From the NCBI GenBank assembly GCA_011374975.1, contig DRNU01000071.1, positions 21,009-85,008 on the forward strand: 64,000 nt of DNA, given 5' to 3'. Both the position numbers and the translations under genes were made by a program. Below the pieces are notes generated by a model. The model had not been told where the DNA came from, made no database searches, and was given only the letters and a program-made list of their open reading frames with translations. The DNA comes from Gammaproteobacteria bacterium. GTDB lineage: Bacteria > Pseudomonadota > Gammaproteobacteria > DSM-19610. Shown here in pieces: positions 26,596 through 37,189 of this stretch (within the stretch, counting starts at the first letter, position 1; each line of letters opens with the position of its first letter).

Positions 26596-28443
26596 ATGTC
26601 GGATTCAGATACCGTCGCCAGTTTCGCTGCAATGAACCTGGCCGCACCGCTGTTAAAAGCCATCGAAGACGTGGGCTACGAACAGCCTTCCCCCATCCAG
26701 GCAAAGAGCATCCCGGTGCTGCTGGAAGGCCGCGACCTGCTCGGCCAGGCACAGACCGGCACCGGCAAGACCGCCGCTTTTGCACTGCCGCTGCTGTCGC
26801 GCCTGGACCTGAGCCGCCGCGAACCCCAGCTGCTGGTGCTGGCGCCGACACGCGAACTGGCCATCCAGGTGGCGGAAGCCTTCCAGACCTATGCGCGACA
26901 CCTGAAAAACTTCCATGTACTGCCCATTTATGGCGGCCAGTCCTACGAGATCCAGCTGCGCCAGCTGAGACGCGGTGTACACGTCGTGGTCGGCACCCCG
27001 GGGCGCGTCATGGACCACATGCGTAGCGGCAAACTGAAGCTGGACAAGCTGCAGGCGCTGGTCCTCGACGAAGCCGACGAAATGCTGCGCATGGGCTTTA
27101 TCGACGATGTCGAGTGGGTGCTGGAACAGACACCGGACACCCGCCAGATCGCCCTGTTCTCGGCGACCATGCCGTCGGTGATCCGTAAAGTTGCCCAGAA
27201 ACACCTGAACAACCCGGCGCTCATCAAAATCGACCAGAAAACCGCCACGGCCGAAACCATCCGGCAGCGCTACTGGCAGGTCAGCGGCCTGCACAAACTG
27301 GACGCGCTGACACGCATACTGGAAGCGGAAGACTTCGACGCCATGCTGGTGTTCGTGCGCACCAAGACCGCGACGGTGGAACTTGCTGAAAAACTGGAAG
27401 CACGCGGCCATGCCTGCGAAGCACTGAATGGTGATATCCAGCAAAAAATGCGCGAAAGGATCGTCGAGCGCTTAAAGAACGGGAAAATCGATATTCTCGT
27501 TGCCACCGACGTGGTGGCGCGCGGACTGGATGTCAAACGCATCAGCCATGTCATCAATTACGATATCCCGACCGATGTCGAGGCCTACATTCACCGCATT
27601 GGCCGTACCGGTCGTGCCGGCAAAACCGGTGACGCCATCCTGTTCGTCTCGCCGCGCGAGCGACGCCTGCTGCGCTCTATCGAAAAAACCATCCGCCAGC
27701 CCATCGAACCGATGCAGATGCCGACAGCAAAAGACATCAACGTACAGCGCGTACAGCGTTTCAAACAACGTATCCGTGACAGCCTGGCGGACCAGAAGAA
27801 CGAGCTCTACTACCAGTTACTGACCGAAGTACAGCAGGAAGAAAGCGCCGAACCCCTGGAAATTGCAGCCGCGCTGGCCGGCCTCCTGCAAGGGGATGAA
27901 CCCCTGCTGCTTTCCGAGCAGGCACACCGCCCCCCGCGCGAAGAGCGTGGCAGCCGGAAAGAATACGGGGACGAGAAACGGGCGCCCAGGCGCAACAAGC
28001 CGGCGGGCTCGGACAAGGCGCTGCCCCTAAAAGGACACCCGGAAGTCGAGATGCTGCGCTTCAGGATCGAAGTCGGCTACCAGCACGATGTCAAACCCGG
28101 CAACATCGTCGGCGCGGTTGCCAACGAGGCCGACCTGGACAGCGAGTACATCGGCCATATCGAAATCTATGAAGACTACTCGACCATCGACCTGCCGGCC
28201 GGCATGCCGAAAGAAACTTTCATGGCCCTGAAAAAAGCCCGCGTCTGCCAGCAGCGTATGGATATCAGCGTGGCCGGGGAACACAAGACCGGGGGGAAGC
28301 GCAAACCGCTTTCTTTCAAATCGAAAAAGAAAGGTAAATCCAAAGCGGGTGCAAAGACCAGGGGCAAACCGGGTGAGCGCGCCAGCGCAAACGCAAAGCC
28401 CCGGAAAAAGGTCGCAAAAAAGAAACGCGCCAACAAGCAATAA
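26596..28443 (+). CDS. deaD: DEAD-box RNA helicase, DeaD/CsdA-like
   Basis: AQTGTGKTAAF, PTRELAIQ, LDEADEMLRMGF, SATMP, HRIGRTGRAG; DbpA-like RNA-binding tail. Confidence 0.92.
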   Translation: MSDSDTVASFAAMNLAAPLLKAIEDVGYEQPSPIQAKSIPVLLEGRDLLGQAQTGTGKTAAFALPLLSRLDLSRREPQLLVLAPTRELAIQVAEAFQTYARHLKNFHVLPIYGGQSYEIQLRQLRRGVHVVVGTPGRVMDHMRSGKLKLDKLQALVLDEADEMLRMGFIDDVEWVLEQTPDTRQIALFSATMPSVIRKVAQKHLNNPALIKIDQKTATAETIRQRYWQVSGLHKLDALTRILEAEDFDAMLVFVRTKTATVELAEKLEARGHACEALNGDIQQKMRERIVERLKNGKIDILVATDVVARGLDVKRISHVINYDIPTDVEAYIHRIGRTGRAGKTGDAILFVSPRERRLLRSIEKTIRQPIEPMQMPTAKDINVQRVQRFKQRIRDSLADQKNELYYQLLTEVQQEESAEPLEIAAALAGLLQGDEPLLLSEQAHRPPREERGSRKEYGDEKRAPRRNKPAGSDKALPLKGHPEVEMLRFRIEVGYQHDVKPGNIVGAVANEADLDSEYIGHIEIYEDYSTIDLPAGMPKETFMALKKARVCQQRMDISVAGEHKTGGKRKPLSFKSKKKGKSKAGAKTRGKPGERASANAKPRKKVAKKKRANKQ

Positions 28444-28449
28444 CTTGGG

Positions 28450-28635
28450 AACCTCTGATTAATTCGTCATTGCGAGGAGCGAAGCGACGCGGCAATCTCT
28501 AACAGATTGATTCCATTGCATGAGATTGCCGCGCTTCGCGACCGTAGCGAAGCGTAGGAAGTACTTGTGAACCGCCGCAGGCGGTTGTGGAGTACTCGCA
28601 ATGACAGGAATTCTGAATTAATCAGAGGTTTTAAG
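28450..28635. repeat. MITE-like repeat with terminal inverted repeats
   Basis: AACCTCTGATTAATTC...GAATTAATCAGAGGTT ends; interior CGTCATTGCGAGGAGCGAAGCGACGCGGCAATCTC. Confidence 0.75.
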
Positions 28636-28711
28636 TGGTGCCGGAGAGAGGAATTGAACCCCCGACCTTCTCATTACGAGTGAGCTGCTCTACCGACTGA
28701 GCTACTCCGGC
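28636..28711 (-). tRNA. tRNA-Thr (CGT)
   Basis: GCCGGAGTAGCTCAGTCGGTAGAGCAGCTCACTCGTAATGAGAAGGTCGGGGGTTCAATTCCTCTCTCCGGCACCA; loop CTCGTAA. Confidence 0.95.
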
Positions 28712-28764
28712 AAAAATGAAGGCGCATAGTACCGGGAATGCGCGGCATTTTCACCCCGCAAATG

Positions 28765-30039
28765 TCAGGAACCTGAGGAAAAAATGCCCTTCAGCAGATA
28801 GAAGAATGCGATGGACAGCAGGCCGCCGGCCGGCAGGGTCACAATCCAGGACATGAAGATGTTGCGGATGACGGCCAGGTTCAACGCCTCCATGCCACGC
28901 GCCAGACCCACACCGAGCACGGCGCCGACCAGGGTGTGCGTGGTGGAGATCGGCAGTCCGGTACCGGAGGCCAGCACCACGGTGGCCGCCGCCGCCAGGG
29001 TGGCGGCAAAACCGCGGCTGGGGGTCAGCTCGGTGATGCTGTTGCCGACTGTTGCGATCACGCGCTTGCCGTACATCACCAGCCCGAGCACGATACCGAC
29101 GCCACCCAGCATCAGTACCCACACCGGCAAGGCTGATTTGGCGGCCACGGCGCCGCCGTTATGGACAATGCTGACCACGGCCGCAACCGGGCCGATGGCA
29201 TTGGCGACATCGTTGGAACCGTGCGCAAATGCCATGGCACAGGCCGTCACAATCATCAGTACGCCGAACACGCGTTCCACATTGGTGTAGTGGAAATCCT
29301 TGTCCGCCGACGGGTCGAGCTTGATCTTATTCACAAAGTGCTTGCCCAGCAGCATCATGAACAGGCCGATCAGGAAAGCGTAGCTGTAGTTTTCCAGCGC
29401 GGAGTTTTCCAGCCCGACGTGTTTCAACCCCTTGAAAAAAGTCACCAGGGCAATGATAAAGCCGACCAGGAAAATGTAGTAGGGGACGTATTTCTTGGCC
29501 CTTTCAAACGGTTCTTCGGTATTCAGTATCAGCCGCTGCACGCTGCGGAACAGCACGTACGAGAGAAAACCCGCCAGCAAGGGAGAGACAACCCAGCTGG
29601 CGACGATGAACCCCACCTTGCCCCATTTGACCGCATCCATGCCGATGCCAACCATGCCGAAGCCAACAATGGCGCCAACTATGGAGTGCGTGGTCGAGAC
29701 CGGCCAGCCGTTCCTGGAAGCGATAAGCAGCCAGATACCTGCCGCCAGCAACGCGGCCAGCATGCCATAGACCAGCAGCTCGGGCGAGCCCGACAGCATA
29801 TTCGCATCGATGATGCCCTTGCGAACGGTTTTGGTCACCTGGCCACCGGCCAGGAAGGCGCCGGCGAACTCGAATACCGCGGCGATAACCACCGCCTGTT
29901 TGATGGTCAGCGCGCGGGAGCCGACGGATGTGGCCATGGCGTTGGCGACATCGTTGGCACCAATACCCCAGGCCATGAACAGGCCGAAGACGGCGGCCAG
30001 AACAAGGAAGACCGTGCCGTAGGTAACGATAATTTCCAT
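28765..30039 (-). CDS. Inorganic phosphate transporter, Pit family
   Basis: GIGANDVANAMATSVGS, AHGSNDVANAIGPVAAV. Confidence 0.92.
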   Translation of the reverse strand: MEIIVTYGTVFLVLAAVFGLFMAWGIGANDVANAMATSVGSRALTIKQAVVIAAVFEFAGAFLAGGQVTKTVRKGIIDANMLSGSPELLVYGMLAALLAAGIWLLIASRNGWPVSTTHSIVGAIVGFGMVGIGMDAVKWGKVGFIVASWVVSPLLAGFLSYVLFRSVQRLILNTEEPFERAKKYVPYYIFLVGFIIALVTFFKGLKHVGLENSALENYSYAFLIGLFMMLLGKHFVNKIKLDPSADKDFHYTNVERVFGVLMIVTACAMAFAHGSNDVANAIGPVAAVVSIVHNGGAVAAKSALPVWVLMLGGVGIVLGLVMYGKRVIATVGNSITELTPSRGFAATLAAAATVVLASGTGLPISTTHTLVGAVLGVGLARGMEALNLAVIRNIFMSWIVTLPAGGLLSIAFFYLLKGIFSSGS

Positions 30040-30049
30040 GCGCCCTGCC

Positions 30050-30730
30050 CTAGCGAGCCAGCATCAGTTGCAGACGGCTCCCGACGCGCTGGGCGCGGTC
30101 CGCAAGATCGCCAGTCCACTCGATGATTTCATACAGGAATATGACATCGACCGGCGGCAGATCCTTTTCGACAGCGAACAGCTGGTGGCGGATTTCCGCC
30201 TGCAGGGCATCGGTATCGCTTTCAATGGCATCGAGTGTCTCGATCATTTCCTCGACCAGCTTGATTTCCTGGCCACTGAAACCGGTGCCGACCAGTTCAT
30301 CGAGTTCATTGATGGCGCGACTGGCCTGTTCACAGGCATCCACGCAGCGGCGCACATATTGCGGGTACTTTTCCTGCATCACCGCGGGCAGCACCATGTG
30401 GCGCCCCAGGATCACGCCCGCGATATCCTTGGCGCGGTTGGCGATCTTGTCCTGCATGCCCAGTACCTCGAGCAGGTCCTGGCGCGACACCGGCATGAAC
30501 AGGCCCTTGGGCAGTTGCAGGCGCAGCTGCTTTTTCAGGACATCGGCTTCTTTCTCAAGGTTGGATATGGTGTTCTGGCAGGCTTCGACGGCATCCCAGT
30601 CCTCCCGGATGACCGCCTCAAAGAGGGGAATGAGTTCGGATACACAGGCAAGGACTTTTGCCATATGCTGTTGCATGGGTTTTACCGGTGAACTGCCAAA
30701 AATCCCGGTCATATAACCGCCAACGGCCAT
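30050..30730 (-). CDS. DUF47 family Pit accessory protein (TIGR00153)
   Basis: GSSPVKPMQQHMAKVLACVSELIPLFEAVI; adjacent to pit. Confidence 0.88.
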   Translation of the reverse strand: MAVGGYMTGIFGSSPVKPMQQHMAKVLACVSELIPLFEAVIREDWDAVEACQNTISNLEKEADVLKKQLRLQLPKGLFMPVSRQDLLEVLGMQDKIANRAKDIAGVILGRHMVLPAVMQEKYPQYVRRCVDACEQASRAINELDELVGTGFSGQEIKLVEEMIETLDAIESDTDALQAEIRHQLFAVEKDLPPVDVIFLYEIIEWTGDLADRAQRVGSRLQLMLAR

Positions 30731-30828
30731 AAATGTCTCCTCCCCGCACCCTGACTGAAGCCACGCGAAATCCGCACCCTGATTGGGCGCGAAGTCTACT
30801 GTGATTGAGGAGAAATACCAGTGATTTT

Positions 30829-31272
30829 TCAGCAGGCCGCAGCGGTTTTACTGCGTATCCGGACAATGACTTCCACGCTCTCCACCACACTGCCTTCGGG
30901 GGCCTCGGGCAGCGGGTTGACCGGCATCTGGCTGGGTTCGATATCCAGCAGTTCGCCACTGTCGATATTGTAGAAATGGTGGTGCAGGCTGTTATTGGTG
31001 TCGTAAAACACGCGGCTGGGATCAACATTGACTTCGCGCACAATGCCTTTCTGCGCAAACAGGCCGAGGGTGTTGTAGACCGTGGCCTTGGAAACCCGGC
31101 TACCGCTTGCGTTGACCAGATCCAGTACCTGTTCGGCGCTCAGGTGCTGGTCCCGCGTCAACAGTACCTGGGCAATTTGCAGGCGTTGCTGGGTGGGCAG
31201 GATATCGTAGTCGCGCAGCCTTCGGGCGGCTTCGTCTTCGCCAAGCATGGGCAGAGGAACCGTTTCGCTCAT
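30829..31272 (-). CDS. Fur-family transcriptional regulator
   Basis: RLRDYDILPTQQRLQIAQVLL...VSKATVYNTLGLFAQKGIV...HHHFYNIDSGELLDI. Confidence 0.88.
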   Translation of the reverse strand: MSETVPLPMLGEDEAARRLRDYDILPTQQRLQIAQVLLTRDQHLSAEQVLDLVNASGSRVSKATVYNTLGLFAQKGIVREVNVDPSRVFYDTNNSLHHHFYNIDSGELLDIEPSQMPVNPLPEAPEGSVVESVEVIVRIRSKTAAAC

Positions 31273-31314
31273 TGACAGAGTATACGACGCCATTTTAGAC
31301 AAAGTCCAGATCAC

Positions 31315-32418
31315 TCATGACAAATTGATATTCTTGATGTTTTCGACCTGGTAGGGCGCTATATCAAGGGTGGGGGCACGCTTCAGCAGCTGATCCGCCA
31401 GTAATCTGGCACTGGCCGGCCCCAGCACCACGCCGTTGCGGAAATGACCGGCATTGATATACAAATTGGCGATATCCGGGTGCGGCCCGATGACCGGGGT
31501 ACCGTCCGGGCTGCCCGGGCGCAGGCCCGCCCAGTGTTTTTCGATTTTCAGTGATGCCAGGGCGGGAATCAGTTGCAGGGCGGACCGGTGCAGCTCATCC
31601 CGCGCCTGGGCGGTGGTCTGCTTGTCAAAACCCACGTACTCCAGGGTACTGCCCACCAGCACGCGGCCGTCACGGCGCGGAATGACATACCGGCCTTTAT
31701 GCAGGCTGATGCATGACACCAGGCCGGGCTCGCCCTGGAACAGCAGCATCTGGCCCCGCACCGGTTCGATGGGCAGGCTCAGCCCGGTGGATTCCAGCAA
31801 CGGGCCGGTCCAGGCGCCGCTGGCGACGATAAACGCATCCGCGGAAACGGCGCCGCCGGGCGTGCGCACCGACCGTACCCGTCCGCCCTCGATATCCCAG
31901 CCCTGGGCCGGACAGTCGGGCCGAATCTCGACACCGCGCTGCTCAAGCATGGCGCGCAGCGATTTCACCAGCCGCGGGTTGCGAATCTGCGCGACTTCCG
32001 GCAACCAGGCCGCGGACCCGGGGTGCAACCCGAGCTCCGGCGCCAGTTCACGTATGCCGGCAGTATCGAGCTGCTCAAGCCGCGCACCGAAGCGCGTGGC
32101 CCATTGCTGCACCTGCGCCGGGTCATCGATATCGGTAATCAGCAGGCCGGAGCGGGTCCACTGCGGGTCGATGCCGGAACCGGCTGCGCATTGCCGGCAC
32201 AGCTCAGGGTAATAATGCTGGCTCCAGCGCGCCAGTTCGCTGACCGCATCCGGGTAGCGCCAGGGATACAGTGGCGACAGGATGCCGCCGCCCGCCCAGG
32301 AGGATTCTCTTGCCGGCTGACCGCGTTCCAGCATACAGACCTGCATGCCGGCCGAAACCAGTTCGTGTGCGGTCAGCATGCCGATCAGGCCGGCGCCGAC
32401 AATAACGACATCCGTCAT
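31315..32418 (-). CDS. thiO: Glycine oxidase ThiO
   Basis: DVVIVGAGLIGMLTAHELVSAGMQVCMLERG; GHFRNGVVLGPASARLLADQL. Confidence 0.88.
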   Translation of the reverse strand: MTDVVIVGAGLIGMLTAHELVSAGMQVCMLERGQPARESSWAGGGILSPLYPWRYPDAVSELARWSQHYYPELCRQCAAGSGIDPQWTRSGLLITDIDDPAQVQQWATRFGARLEQLDTAGIRELAPELGLHPGSAAWLPEVAQIRNPRLVKSLRAMLEQRGVEIRPDCPAQGWDIEGGRVRSVRTPGGAVSADAFIVASGAWTGPLLESTGLSLPIEPVRGQMLLFQGEPGLVSCISLHKGRYVIPRRDGRVLVGSTLEYVGFDKQTTAQARDELHRSALQLIPALASLKIEKHWAGLRPGSPDGTPVIGPHPDIANLYINAGHFRNGVVLGPASARLLADQLLKRAPTLDIAPYQVENIKNINLS

Positions 32419-32430
32419 GGCTGCGCACCA

Positions 32431-32838
32431 CTAGCGGTTCCAGCAATCCCGTGATGCGTATCCGGCGCTGTAGACAGGGCCATTCGCGCCCATGGCAAAA
32501 GTCCCGCACGGGTCGGCGCGTTGTGTGCCCTGTGGTTGTGCCAGTACCTGGAAATCGAATGCATCGGCCTGTTCGATACGCAGCCGGTAATACGCATCCG
32601 TCGATACCGTTGCAGACCGGCCCAGTGTTTCCAGGTCCTGCGCATAACTCGCATGCCGGACCCGCCAACGCTGCTGTGCAAGCTGCACAAGCGCCAGCTC
32701 TGCCATGGCGTCGCTGCGCCGCGACCTGGCAACCAGTCCATTGTAGGAAGGCACGGTAATGGTAGCGAGGATTGCAACGATAGTCAGCGTTATGAGTAAT
32801 TCAGGTAATGAGAAACCCGCGGTGTCGGGTCGTTCCAT
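32431..32838 (-). CDS. Type IV pilin-like protein (PilE family)
   Basis: GFSLPELLITLTIVAILATITVPSYNGLVARSRRSDAMAEL. Confidence 0.85.
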   Translation of the reverse strand: MERPDTAGFSLPELLITLTIVAILATITVPSYNGLVARSRRSDAMAELALVQLAQQRWRVRHASYAQDLETLGRSATVSTDAYYRLRIEQADAFDFQVLAQPQGTQRADPCGTFAMGANGPVYSAGYASRDCWNR

Positions 32839-32953
32839 GACGCAACTCCTTTTGCTGTTCAGACTGTCTGTCAAAGGCGCTGATCCTTGCACCTTTTGCG
32901 GACTTGACTATACTCGGCACGACAACAGGGAACAAGTTGCACGGGGCCTGATC

Positions 32954-33493
32954 ATGGACGAGACAGGACATTCCGGTTTTACACTTCTGGAATTGCTGAT
33001 CACACTGGCACTGGCGGCACTGCTCGCCGGTCTGGCCGTGCCGGCAATGGGCCGGCTCCTGGACAACGCGCGCTTGCGTGCTGCGACGGAAACGCTGGCC
33101 CGGGAACTCCGGCTGGCACGCAACCATGCGTTGACCTATCAGCAAAACACCTATTTCACCGCAACCGCAACAGCCAACCGCTGGTGTTTCGGCTGGCGTG
33201 ATGCCAGTCCCTGCAACTGCAAGGCAACCAGCTCCAGGGCCGCGCAATGCCGCACACGCCAGGGCAACCCGCAACGGCTCAACCGCCAGCTGTCCGAGGA
33301 TTTTCCGGCTGTCCGGCTGGAGCCGAACGGCGCCCGTGCATCCCGCAGCGTGCGCTTTTCCCCGCTGCGCGGAACCGCCGGCGCCACTTCGTTTTCCCTG
33401 CTCAGTAAACACGCCACGGTGCGTATCATCATCAGCCCGCTGGGACGCGTGCGGGTCTGCTCCGCCGCAGGACAGGGTTACCCGCCATGCTGA
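32954..33493 (+). CDS. GspH/FimT family pseudopilin
   Basis: GFTLLELLITLALAALLAGLAVPAMGRLLDNARL. Confidence 0.85.
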   Translation: MDETGHSGFTLLELLITLALAALLAGLAVPAMGRLLDNARLRAATETLARELRLARNHALTYQQNTYFTATATANRWCFGWRDASPCNCKATSSRAAQCRTRQGNPQRLNRQLSEDFPAVRLEPNGARASRSVRFSPLRGTAGATSFSLLSKHATVRIIISPLGRVRVCSAAGQGYPPC

Positions 33494-34215
33494 ACTCCTG
33501 TTACAGGCAGCGCGGAATTACCCTGGTGGAACTGATGATTGCCGGCGTCATTGCACTGATCGCGCTGTCCGCGGCACTCACCGTCTACAGTGCGACGGCC
33601 CGGCACAGCGTGCAGCAGTTGCAACGCTCTCACCAGCACCAGCAATTGTCCGCGCTGTTATACCTGATCAGCAACGATCTGCGCCGTGCCGGCTACCATG
33701 CCTTCAATCCGGCCGCTAACGCGCCCGGCCATAATCCTTTCCAGAGCGCGGACAATCGCCTGCGCATCCGGCAGCTTGATGATGAAGCACCGGCATCCTG
33801 CGTACTGCTGGCCTATGACCTGGACCGGGACGGACAGGTGGGTATCGGCCGTTGCGGTTCATCCGGCTGCGACACGGGAACCGATGACGACAATGTCGAA
33901 CAGTTCGGTTTCCGGTTACGCGATGCACGCCTTCAATCACGCTATGGCGGACAGCGCTTCGACTGCGCCAGCGGCAACTGGCAAACCCTCAACGACCCGA
34001 ATATCGAAATCACGGGGCTGCGCTTTCTGCTGCACGCGCAATGCACCAACCTTGCCGACAGCGAGCGCGACTGCGCGCCCGAGGCGCCGCAACTGACACA
34101 GCGTGCCGTGGAAATCCATATCGAAGCACAGTTACTCGATAAACCGGATACCGCCATCAGCGCCAGTGCCTGGGTGCGGATCCGGAATGACCGGCTCACG
34201 GAGGAATCCCTGTGA
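33487..34215 (+). CDS. pilW: PilW-like minor pilin
   Basis: GITLVELMIAGVIALIALSAALTVYSA. Confidence 0.8.
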   Translation: MLNSCYRQRGITLVELMIAGVIALIALSAALTVYSATARHSVQQLQRSHQHQQLSALLYLISNDLRRAGYHAFNPAANAPGHNPFQSADNRLRIRQLDDEAPASCVLLAYDLDRDGQVGIGRCGSSGCDTGTDDDNVEQFGFRLRDARLQSRYGGQRFDCASGNWQTLNDPNIEITGLRFLLHAQCTNLADSERDCAPEAPQLTQRAVEIHIEAQLLDKPDTAISASAWVRIRNDRLTEESL

Positions 34216-35264
34216 CAACCGGCGCGTACCAGCAGGGTGCAGCGAGTCTGTTGATCACACTGGTGCTGGTGATGACGACCAGCCTGATCACACTGGCGGT
34301 AGCACGCACACAACTCGATGAACAACGCATCGCCGGCAATGACAGCCGGCACACCCGCCTGTTCCTGCACGCCGAAGCCGGCGTGGCGCAGGGACTGGAG
34401 CAGCTCTCGCGTCGCTTTGACAGCATGGACTGGCGGCCCGGTACCGGCAGCAACGAATTTATCAACCACACCGGTATCGATTCCGGCCGGCCGGATATCA
34501 TCAATGAACTGGTATTCAGCTACACGGCGGATGCCGACCGTTACATAAGGATACAGTCGGTTGCGCGCAGGGATGATGGTTCGGCGCTACAGGTCAGCAT
34601 CAACCAGCAGGTGCGTCTGCTCTCGATACTCACCCCCGGGGCAGAAAAAATGCCGCCACTGGTACTGAATGGCTGCCTGGCATCGCTGCCGGCAGGTCTT
34701 GATATACGGCCGCTGAATGCAGATACCCGCCGGGCTGGTGACGCCGCGTGGCTTAACAGGGCGCTACCCTGCCCTGCGCTTGAAAGCGCGGACCTGCACA
34801 ATGGCGCACTCGCGGGAAAGAACATGCAGGACGACCTGTGGCAACGGATATTCTCGGTCAGCCGGGAGGAATTCCTGGCGCTGGCGGAAAGCGAGCAGGC
34901 CCTGCCTCCGCACCTGCGCCGTTACCGGGTTGTACAGGAAACCGCAACGGGCATGCGCTGGGATCGCAGCCTGGGCACAGCGGATCTGCCTGTTGCCCTG
35001 TATTTCCCGGCACTTGCGGGTTGCCCCGAGTTCGGGCCCGGGACACGCATCCATGGCGTTATCTTCATTGATGCCGGGTGCACCAGGCCTGTCGCCACTT
35101 ACAACTTCACGGTATTTGGCACGCTGGTTGTCAACGGCAACCTGGATATCGGCAACACCGGTATTGCCCTCAACCACATCCAGGTCGCCGACCCTCAACT
35201 AACCCGGCTGGACTTCCCGGTTTTGCGCGCCGTGCGGATACCCGGCAGCTGGAGGGATTTTTAA
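34212..35264 (+). CDS. PilX-like pilus assembly protein
   Basis: QQGAASLLITLVLVMTTSLITLAVARTQLDEQRIAGN; overlaps pilW. Confidence 0.7.
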   Translation: MTTGAYQQGAASLLITLVLVMTTSLITLAVARTQLDEQRIAGNDSRHTRLFLHAEAGVAQGLEQLSRRFDSMDWRPGTGSNEFINHTGIDSGRPDIINELVFSYTADADRYIRIQSVARRDDGSALQVSINQQVRLLSILTPGAEKMPPLVLNGCLASLPAGLDIRPLNADTRRAGDAAWLNRALPCPALESADLHNGALAGKNMQDDLWQRIFSVSREEFLALAESEQALPPHLRRYRVVQETATGMRWDRSLGTADLPVALYFPALAGCPEFGPGTRIHGVIFIDAGCTRPVATYNFTVFGTLVVNGNLDIGNTGIALNHIQVADPQLTRLDFPVLRAVRIPGSWRDF

Positions 35265-35266
35265 CC

Positions 35267-35677
35267 ATGTCCATCAGGAACACGCGAGGCTTCAGCCTTA
35301 TAGAAGCGCTGCTCACCGTACTGGTACTGAGCATCGGCCTGCTCGGGCTGGGACAGTTGCAGGCGCGGCTGTGGGTGGCGTCGGGCCAGTTGCATGCACA
35401 GAACACAGCCTACCAGCTGGGCAGCAACCGTCTTGAAATGGCCGCTGCCGCACTGCTCATCACCCCCGACCTCATTCCAGACCCACCCTTGCAGGTACCC
35501 GGCATCGGGACGCTGTACGACACCAGGCTATTGATCACGGCAGACGGGCAACTGAGCAAGGCGCAAATCCGGATTACCTGGTCCGTGCCGTCCGGTTCTG
35601 AATCTGTCACGCTGGCCACCGCCATGGAACGCATGGCACGCACCTCCGACACCCGCCTGCTGCTACCCGTGGACTAA
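35267..35677 (+). CDS. pilV: PilV-like minor pilin
   Basis: RGFSLIEALLTVLVLSIGLLGLGQLQARL. Confidence 0.8.
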   Translation: MSIRNTRGFSLIEALLTVLVLSIGLLGLGQLQARLWVASGQLHAQNTAYQLGSNRLEMAAAALLITPDLIPDPPLQVPGIGTLYDTRLLITADGQLSKAQIRITWSVPSGSESVTLATAMERMARTSDTRLLLPVD

Positions 35678-35696
35678 AGCTGCTGCGTGACCGGTA

Positions 35697-36650
35697 TCAA
35701 CGTACCGGTACACCGGTAACGCGCAGTTCTCTTGGCAGGACAAAGGTAATGGTTTCTTCGCGACCGGCCTGTTCCTGCACACTGACAGCACCCCAGGCCT
35801 GCAGCTGGTCGATAATCTGCTGCACCAGGATTTCCGGTGCAGAGGCACCTGCCGTCACACCAATACGTTGTTTTCCTTCCAGCCAGCTTTTCCGGATCTG
35901 GTCAGGCCCGTCAAGCAGGTATGACGCCACGCCCTGCTGTTCCGCCAGTTCACGCAGACGGTTGGAATTCGAGCTGTTGGGCGATCCGAGTACAAGCACG
36001 ACATCGGCCTTCCTGGCCAGCTGACGAACCGCATCCTGCCGGTTCTGGGTGGCGTAACAGATATCATCCTTGCGCGGCCCCTCAATGTGCGGAAAACACG
36101 TCTTCAGGGCATGAATCACCTTTTCCGCATCGTCCACGGACAACGTGGTCTGGGTGACATACCTGAGGTTTTCGGGGTTCATGACCACAAGCTGCCTGAC
36201 ATCGTCGACATCCTCGACCAGGTACATGCGGCCGCCCCCGGACTCGTCATACTGGCCCATGGTGCCTTCCACTTCCGGGTGCCCGGCATGTCCGATCAGC
36301 ACACACTCCCGGCCCTGCTGGCTGAAGCGTGCCACTTCGATGTGTACCTTGGTCACCAGCGGGCAGGTGGCGTCAAACACTTTCAGGCCGCGTTGCGCGG
36401 CTTCCTCGCGCACTGCCTGCGAGACACCGTGCGCGCTGAAAATAACCGTGCCCCCGTCCGGCACTTCTTCCAGCTCGTCGACGAACACCGCGCCCCGGTC
36501 TCTCAGGTCAGTGACGACATAGCGATTGTGGACCACCTCATGGCGCACATAGATCGGGGCACCGAACATCTCCAGCGCCCTGTCGACGATTTCAATAGCA
36601 CGATCGACACCGGCGCAAAAACCGCGCGGGTTCGCAAGAATGACTTCCAT
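35697..36650 (-). CDS. ispH: 4-hydroxy-3-methylbut-2-enyl diphosphate reductase
   Basis: [35 protein letters not shown]. Confidence 0.97.
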   Translation of the reverse strand: MEVILANPRGFCAGVDRAIEIVDRALEMFGAPIYVRHEVVHNRYVVTDLRDRGAVFVDELEEVPDGGTVIFSAHGVSQAVREEAAQRGLKVFDATCPLVTKVHIEVARFSQQGRECVLIGHAGHPEVEGTMGQYDESGGGRMYLVEDVDDVRQLVVMNPENLRYVTQTTLSVDDAEKVIHALKTCFPHIEGPRKDDICYATQNRQDAVRQLARKADVVLVLGSPNSSNSNRLRELAEQQGVASYLLDGPDQIRKSWLEGKQRIGVTAGASAPEILVQQIIDQLQAWGAVSVQEQAGREETITFVLPRELRVTGVPVR

Positions 36651-36741
36651 AAATTAATCTGCCCGGCAAAGCTCTGGTTTACAGCGTGCCATTATACCCC
36701 AGGGGAAATTCCCCGGGATGACACAGTGACCACGGCGGCAT

Positions 36742-37188
36742 TCAATCCTGCCCGGGTGGTGGATCCTCTACTGCCAGCACATGAACTTCAAACTCGATTT
36801 CCCGGCCGGCAAGCGGATGATTAAAATCCACTTTAACGTAATCAGCATCGACCTCGAGAATTGCACCGGCCAGTTCCTCGCCATCCGCGCCGGTAAAGCC
36901 AATGATCCGGCCTTTTTCAAGCGACATATCGTCGGGAAAATGCGCCCGGGGAACGCGCTGCAATGCCGCCTCATCGCGCATTCCGAATGCCTGCCCCGGC
37001 ATCAGTGTCAGGGTCTGCCGGTCACCCGACACCAGGCCGACCAGTGCCAGCTCCAGCCCCTTGTCCAGCGTGCCATCGCCCAGCACAAAACTGAGCGGCT
37101 CGTCATCAAAGCTGCTTTCCGCCGTCATGCCATCCGCCAGCCGCAGGGCAAAATGCAGCGTAACCCGGGAGCCAAACGTGATCTGCAT
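36742..37188 (-). CDS. SlpA-type FKBP peptidyl-prolyl isomerase
   Basis: GDGTLDKGLELALVGLVSGDRQTLTLMPGQAFG...NHPLAGREIEFEVHVL. Confidence 0.9.
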   Translation of the reverse strand: MQITFGSRVTLHFALRLADGMTAESSFDDEPLSFVLGDGTLDKGLELALVGLVSGDRQTLTLMPGQAFGMRDEAALQRVPRAHFPDDMSLEKGRIIGFTGADGEELAGAILEVDADYVKVDFNHPLAGREIEFEVHVLAVEDPPPGQD

Positions 37189-37189
37189 C

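Noticed and set aside
28636-28711. tRNA-Thr and tRNA-Pro (47556-47632) as island integration sites
   Set aside because: No integrase or direct repeat next to either; the only integrase maps to the symporter site.
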